Positions 5,393 through 9,586 of a DNA stretch of 9,586 bases are shown one piece after another; position 1 is the first letter of the stretch, and every line of letters begins with the position of its first letter. The notes below the pieces were generated by a model. That model did no database searches. It was not told the origin of the DNA and worked only from the letters and a program-made list of their open reading frames with translations. The stretch covers positions 1 through 9,586 of the forward strand of contig DAIDAH010000104.1 of the NCBI GenBank assembly GCA_027310735.1. Direction: 5' to 3'. The stretch comes from Methylotenera sp. GTDB lineage: Bacteria > Pseudomonadota > Gammaproteobacteria > Burkholderiales > Methylophilaceae. The translations under genes and the position numbers were made by a program.

Positions 5393-7192
5393 ATGTCATC
5401 TGCAAAAACACCAAATCATCAATCTGCACCAGTAGCTGCCTCTAACTTTATTCGCGCAGTCGTGGAAAAAGATATCGAGCAAGGCGTCTATAAAAATCGC
5501 AAGTGGGCAGGTAGCCCAGGCGATGCTGCACATCAGGCTGCGGGTCAGCCGGATCCAGCCAAGATTCGCACGCGCTTTCCACCTGAACCCAATGGTTACT
5601 TGCACATTGGTCATGCTAAAAGTATTTTTCTGAATTTTGGCCTAGCACGTGATTACAATGGTGTGTGTCACATGCGCTTTGATGACACCAACCCAGAAAA
5701 AGAAAGTCAAGAATACGTTGATAGCATTACCGATTCTGTGAAATGGCTGGGATTTGGTTGGGAAAAGAATGGCGAAAGCAATTTGTATTTCGCCAGCAAC
5801 TATTTTGACTTTATGTACCGCGCAGCTGAGGCGCTCATTGAAAACGGTCATGCTTATGTAGATAGCCAAACCGCAGAAGAAATGCGCATTAACCGCGGCA
5901 CGCTGACTGAAGCTGGTAAGAATTCACCATGGCGTGATCGCACCGTAGCAGAGAATCTTGCTCTTTTCCGCGAAATGCGCGATGGAAAGCATGCGGATGG
6001 CAGCTTGATATTGCGCGCCAAAATCGACATGGCATCGCCTAACATCAACTTACGTGACCCAGCCATTTACCGTGTACGCCGTGCACATCACCACAACACT
6101 GGCGATAAATGGTGCATCTACCCGATGTACACTTTTGCGCACCCGATTGAAGATGCGCTGGAGCAAGTCACGCACTCAATTTGTACGCTGGAGTTTGAAG
6201 ACCAACGTCCATTCTACGATTGGCTATTAGAGCGCCTTGCAGAGGCGGGCTTGTTAGCGCATCCACTACCAAAACAATATGAATTCGCGCGACTCAACCT
6301 CACTTATGTGGTGCTATCAAAACGTAAACTCATACAATTGGTCGAAGAAAAACACGTCAGTGGCTGGGATGACCCACGCCTGCCAACGCTAGCAGGCGCG
6401 CGCCGTCGTGGCTATGTGGCAGAAGGTTTCAAGCTATTTACTGACCGCATCGGTGTAAGCAAAGCAGATTCGTGGATTGATTATTCAACCTTTGAAGACT
6501 GTATGCGCGAAGTGCTTAACATTAATGCTGAACGCCGCATTGCCGTGTTAGACCCAATTAAACTGGTGATTGATAACTACCCTGAAGGTCAGGTAGAGGA
6601 TTGTTTTGCGCCAAACCATCCGCTAAAACCAGAACTTGGCAAACGTGTTGTGCCGCTCACTCGTGAACTATGGATAGAACGCGAAGACTTTATGGAAGTA
6701 CCAAGTAAAGGCTATTTCCGCCTCACACCAGAAGGCATGGTGCGCTTGCGTTACGGCTATGTGGTGAAATGCACAGGCTGTGAAAAAGATGCAAACGGTA
6801 ACGTCACCGTGGTGCATTGTGAATATCTGCCAGATACCAAATCAGGCACACCGGGTTCAGATAGCGTAAAAGTGAAGGGCAATATTCACTGGGTTTCTGC
6901 TCAACACGCTTACGAATGCGAAGTGCGCTTATACGACAGATTGTTCAAAGAAGCGCATCCGGGCGAAGGTCAAACAGAAGATGGGCACGATAGAGATTTC
7001 TTAAATGACCTCAACCCAAATTCAGTCACCGTCATTACCGCACAACTAGAGCCAAGCTTAAAAGACGCTAAACCTGAAGACAGCTTCCAATTTGAACGCC
7101 ATGGTTACTTTGTGGCGGATAAAAAAGACAGCGTGGCAGGTAAGCCGGTGTTTAATAGAACGGTGACTTTGAAAGATGCTTGGCAAAAATAA
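5393..7192 (+). CDS. glnS: Glutaminyl-tRNA synthetase (GlnRS)
   Basis: This class I aminoacyl-tRNA synthetase charges tRNA-Gln with glutamine using ATP, in the cytoplasm. The catalytic Rossmann fold carries the class I signature PPEPNGYLHIGH with HIGH at residues 71-74, followed by FDDTNPEKE, in which the Asp and Glu contact substrates in known GlnRS. LEFEDQRPFYDWLLE at 266-280 and the KMSKS-equivalent VVLSKRKL at 306-313 follow. GWDDPRLPTLAGARRRG at 324-340 is also typical. The C-terminal anticodon-binding beta-barrels begin near residue 385 and include KVKGNIHWVSAQHA. At 599 residues it is longer than E. coli GlnRS (554 aa). Much of the excess is an N-terminal extension of about 30 residues before NFIRAVVEKD. 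There is no truncation or frameshift. It appears to be transcribed on its own from the divergent region. Confidence 0.98.
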   Translation: MSSAKTPNHQSAPVAASNFIRAVVEKDIEQGVYKNRKWAGSPGDAAHQAAGQPDPAKIRTRFPPEPNGYLHIGHAKSIFLNFGLARDYNGVCHMRFDDTNPEKESQEYVDSITDSVKWLGFGWEKNGESNLYFASNYFDFMYRAAEALIENGHAYVDSQTAEEMRINRGTLTEAGKNSPWRDRTVAENLALFREMRDGKHADGSLILRAKIDMASPNINLRDPAIYRVRRAHHHNTGDKWCIYPMYTFAHPIEDALEQVTHSICTLEFEDQRPFYDWLLERLAEAGLLAHPLPKQYEFARLNLTYVVLSKRKLIQLVEEKHVSGWDDPRLPTLAGARRRGYVAEGFKLFTDRIGVSKADSWIDYSTFEDCMREVLNINAERRIAVLDPIKLVIDNYPEGQVEDCFAPNHPLKPELGKRVVPLTRELWIEREDFMEVPSKGYFRLTPEGMVRLRYGYVVKCTGCEKDANGNVTVVHCEYLPDTKSGTPGSDSVKVKGNIHWVSAQHAYECEVRLYDRLFKEAHPGEGQTEDGHDRDFLNDLNPNSVTVITAQLEPSLKDAKPEDSFQFERHGYFVADKKDSVAGKPVFNRTVTLKDAWQK

Positions 7193-7266
7193 CTTTGGGT
7201 GCTGATATTTATTTAAGCTAAAGCAATGATTTTTTGATTTACTCGATAAGTTTAGAAAGAAGCTAT

Positions 7267-8703
7267 ATGGCAAAAATAAAAAACCCTGCACTTTTTTCTA
7301 AACAATTTAATGTTAATCCAGACACTTTGCATGATTTAGGTGTTTTAAATCCAGTTTTAAATGCAGATACTAGGCTATTTATTGACCCACTTTTATTTGA
7401 AAAAAGTAAACATATTGAAATTAGTACTGGTGCAGTAGCAAGCTATCGCAATCGATTTAGTACTTTAATAAAATTATTAGCTGCCTCGAAGAGTGAAAAT
7501 GATGTGCCATGGCGAAATGCATATCGTTTTTTTGATTTTCCTGAAATTCAAGGTACGTGTTTAGGTTATGGTGCTTCATCTATACACGGCAGCGCTTGGG
7601 GTGCTAAATTACGTAAACAAGTGCTTGCAACGGCAAAAGAAATAGTCGACCTAGGAATTACTGACCCAGACTTGTTTATGGCTCTAGCATTGTTTGAAGA
7701 AGGAATAGGGCCTGACCGAATAAGTGATATGGCAACAAATATCATCATTCAAGATTTAATAAATTTCAATCAAAATCTCTTCAAGAAATTTCAAATTCCT
7801 TTAAAGAAATTTGAAATTAATGGAATTTGTGCTGAGTTGCCACAAAACCCATTAGAAACAAAAACCTCACCAATAATTCTCGTGCCAACGGACATTCTAG
7901 GAGAACTACCTGTCGCACTCGACTGGAGTGGCGTGAGTGATGCGGCACATAAGAGTAAAGTCATAAGAAATTCTGTGAATTCGCATATTGCGGAAATATG
8001 GAAATCTACGTCGCGTAGGGATAAACAAAAACTGAAAGAAGCCGCTTTATCAAGTTCAGAAGCATTTTCGACTCTATTGAATGCACTTCATAGTGTAGAT
8101 GGTAAGCCATATAATTTAGAAAAGGATAGAGCTGGGCAGGTAGCATGGACAAGAGTTCTTGAAAAAGTTGCCAATGAGCATCCTTTAACATTTTCTTTAA
8201 AAGCTACTCCAAGTATTGATGACGTCTTTAAAGTGGTTCAGATTATTGTTCAGCAATTTGCAAGGCTGGTAGAACAAAAAGGTTTATGGAAGGAGCTTTG
8301 GGCTGATACTAAACCAAGACACGAAAGTTCAGCTCAAAGGATTTTTTTTGCTGTAGCCGATTCTTATTGCAAAGCAAATAATGTGGATATTACACCTGAA
8401 GCAGACTCTGGTGGTGGTCCTGTAGATTTCAAGTTCTCGACATCTTATGATACGCGTGTCTTGGTAGAAATTAAACTTTCTACAAACCCTAATGTTGTTA
8501 GTGGGTACGATACACAGCTTGAGATATATAAGGGTGCCGAAGAAACTACTCGTGCAATTTATTTGGTAATCGACGTAGGTAAAATGGGTAAAAAAGACGA
8601 AAAAATTCTAGCAATAAAAAACAATTTTGTGAAAGAAGGAAGGCCAGTATCTGAAATTGTTTTTGTAGATGGTAAGAAAAAACTATCTGCTAGCAAGAGG
8701 TAA
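7267..8703 (+). CDS. Uncharacterised protein with C-terminal PD-(D/E)XK nuclease-like domain
   Basis: The 478-residue product is not a family I can name. Its C-terminal third looks like a PD-(D/E)XK nuclease fold. There is a helix with E353 (HESSAQRIFFAVADSY), then GGGPVDFKFS with the candidate catalytic Asp D387, a strand VLVEIKLS with the E401-x-K403 signature, and YDTQLEIY with Q417 on the following helix. The N-terminal two thirds are mixed alpha/beta with distinctive segments LNADTRLFIDPLLFEKSKHI (about 31-50) and GIGPDRISDMATNIIIQDLI (about 146-165). No membrane segment or signal peptide is seen. I take the ATG at 7267, preceded by a purine-rich AGAAAGAAG; the frame is open 11 codons further to an ATT. 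The gene is visibly AT-rich beside glnS and lies 5 bases before the flavin-reductase gene. A defence or DNA-processing nuclease is plausible, but function is unknown. Confidence 0.75.
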   Translation: MAKIKNPALFSKQFNVNPDTLHDLGVLNPVLNADTRLFIDPLLFEKSKHIEISTGAVASYRNRFSTLIKLLAASKSENDVPWRNAYRFFDFPEIQGTCLGYGASSIHGSAWGAKLRKQVLATAKEIVDLGITDPDLFMALALFEEGIGPDRISDMATNIIIQDLINFNQNLFKKFQIPLKKFEINGICAELPQNPLETKTSPIILVPTDILGELPVALDWSGVSDAAHKSKVIRNSVNSHIAEIWKSTSRRDKQKLKEAALSSSEAFSTLLNALHSVDGKPYNLEKDRAGQVAWTRVLEKVANEHPLTFSLKATPSIDDVFKVVQIIVQQFARLVEQKGLWKELWADTKPRHESSAQRIFFAVADSYCKANNVDITPEADSGGGPVDFKFSTSYDTRVLVEIKLSTNPNVVSGYDTQLEIYKGAEETTRAIYLVIDVGKMGKKDEKILAIKNNFVKEGRPVSEIVFVDGKKKLSASKR

Positions 8704-8708
8704 AGTCC

Positions 8709-9278
8709 ATGTATTCTCATGTGCAACTAAATAAAGCATACCGCCTCCTAAACCACGGCCCCACAATCCTCGTTTCCTCTCGCCACAACGGCAAGCAAAA
8801 CATCATGGCAGCGGCTTGGGTGACACCGCTGGATTTTGATCCACCTAGAATCACCGTAGTGATTGATAAAAGCACTTATACCCGCGAGTTGATTGAGGCT
8901 TCTGGTACGTTTGCCATCAACGTGCCTTGCGTGGCGCAGCTTGATGTTGTGCGCAAAGTGGGTACGACTTCTGGGCGCGACCTGGAAGATACCGATAAAT
9001 TCGCGCAGTTTGGCTTGGAAACTTTTACCGCAAAAGAAATTGATGCGCCTTTGCTTAAAGGTTGCGTGGCGTGGCTGGAGTGTCGGATTATTCCTGAGCC
9101 GTATAATCAAAATACTTACGACTTATTTATTGCCAAAGTAGTTGCCGCTTATGCAGATGAACGCGTGTTTTCCGCGGGTCACTGGCATTTTGAGGGGCAT
9201 GATGATTTGCGTACCCTACACCATGTTGCTGGTGGTGAGTTTTTTGTAACGGGTGCGGCGGTTAAGGCTTCGCTATAA
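8709..9278 (+). CDS. Flavin reductase-like (FMN-binding split-barrel) family protein
   Basis: The 189-residue protein matches the flavin reductase-like domain throughout. Near the start GPTILVSSRHNGKQNIMAAAW is followed by PLDFDPPRITVVI, then SGTFAINVPC (65-74) and LKGCVAWLECRII (116-128). HHVAGGEFFVTG (171-182) closes the domain. Members bind FMN or FAD and reduce it with NAD(P)H, or act as oxidoreductases and flavin-binding proteins. The specific substrate is not readable. The start codon is 5 bases after the nuclease-like gene's stop, and its ribosome binding site AGAGG overlaps that gene's last codons. The two are probably co-transcribed, although no functional link is obvious. Its stop overlaps the end of the convergent membrane-protein gene by 17 bases. 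Confidence 0.88.
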   Translation: MYSHVQLNKAYRLLNHGPTILVSSRHNGKQNIMAAAWVTPLDFDPPRITVVIDKSTYTRELIEASGTFAINVPCVAQLDVVRKVGTTSGRDLEDTDKFAQFGLETFTAKEIDAPLLKGCVAWLECRIIPEPYNQNTYDLFIAKVVAAYADERVFSAGHWHFEGHDDLRTLHHVAGGEFFVTGAAVKASL

Positions 9279-9586
9279 GTTGTTGCCGTTTTTTACGTTG
9301 ACGATAGGCAAATAAAACAATCAGCCCAGCCACATTTGGTAGCCATATTTTGGGGTTAGACCATGGAATGCCATCAATGGTGAAGTCTGAAATTGGCCAG
9401 AATATTGGTGTTGGAAAATACCTTAAGCTGTGGAAAGGGAAGTCCAGCACGATATGAAATGGCCAGCCCAGCATGGCGAAAGCAATATCACGACGCCATA
9501 GTGCGACAAGTGCAATCACTGGTATGCAAATCACAAAGCTGTGCCAGATGTCATATGAAATAAATAGCCAGCCTGGCATACTGGCG
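9262..9586 (-). CDS. Integral membrane protein, YdjM/DUF457-like putative metal-dependent hydrolase, partial at N-terminus
   Basis: The frame is open to the right edge, so the true start may lie outside; the first ATG inside the window is at 9579. About 105 residues are visible. They contain a hydrophobic segment IWHSFVICIPVIALVALW, a second segment FAMLGWPFHIVLDFPFHSL, a polar loop with TPIFWPISDFTIDGIPWS, and a final segment WLPNVAGLIVLFAY before a basic tail RQRKKRQQ. The HS and HIVLD-PFH histidine/aspartate motifs within membrane segments resemble the membrane-bound metal-dependent hydrolases of the DUF457/YdjM group. That assignment is by memory of the motif and is moderate only. It is transcribed towards the flavin-reductase gene and overlaps it tail to tail (9262-9278). 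Confidence 0.7.
   Translation of the reverse strand, partial: ASMPGWLFISYDIWHSFVICIPVIALVALWRRDIAFAMLGWPFHIVLDFPFHSLRYFPTPIFWPISDFTIDGIPWSNPKIWLPNVAGLIVLFAYRQRKKRQQLIAKP

Noticed and set aside
7193..7266. Possible glnS terminator in the T-rich stretch after the stop
   Set aside because: A T-run is present (about 7231-7236), but no stable GC-containing stem immediately precedes it.
8748..9110. 120-codon frame on the minus strand
   Set aside because: It lies wholly inside the flavin-reductase gene, whose product matches a known domain over its full length; the antisense translation is compositionally unlike a protein.

Overview
The window reads as ordinary chromosome of a Gram-negative bacterium of moderate GC content, most likely a betaproteobacterium. 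An outer-membrane TonB-dependent receptor, a BirA and a GlnRS of proteobacterial type, and an HD-GYP protein with an N-terminal DUF3391 domain all fit. Methylophilaceae is my best guess at family level, from general resemblance only.

Layout. Positions 1-791 (+) hold the C-terminal part of a TonB-dependent receptor resembling the OprC/NosA copper-receptor group. It converges on birA (820-1794, -), and a perfect 14-bp inverted repeat spans the junction. Upstream of birA on the same strand lie two signalling genes: an HDOD-GAF protein (1889-3466, -) and a DUF3391/HD-GYP protein (3713-5011, -). The 381-bp divergent region 5012-5392 separates these from glnS (5393-7192, +). After glnS come an AT-rich gene for a PD-(D/E)XK nuclease-like protein of unknown family (7267-8703, +), a flavin-reductase-like protein (8709-9278, +) and, convergent with it, a membrane protein that runs off the right edge (9262-9586, -).

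The main discovery is in the divergent region. The minus strand from 5167 to 5068 carries the conserved core of a GEMM-I (cyclic di-GMP class I) riboswitch. It has the GGGCAAACC strand, a GAAA-capped P2, the GACGCAAAGCCACCGG core, a matching 11-nt-type tetraloop receptor and the distal GCGG..CTGCCG strand. Between the aptamer and the HD-GYP start codon is a hairpin (5010-5049) that buries the Shine-Dalgarno sequence and most of the AUG. The 5' arm of that hairpin can instead pair, 10 bases of 11, with the aptamer's own GGGCAAACC strand. This suggests a translational switch in which ligand binding releases the arm and turns translation off. The controlled protein belongs to the family that degrades cyclic di-GMP, so the predicted circuit would be a positive feedback loop, unless the protein is a non-catalytic sensor, since it lacks some usual metal ligands.

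The second item of interest is the nuclease-like gene between glnS and the flavin-reductase gene. It is visibly richer in A+T than its neighbours, has no recognisable named family, and is a candidate defence or other accessory gene. No RNA genes, insertion sequences or CRISPR arrays were seen.
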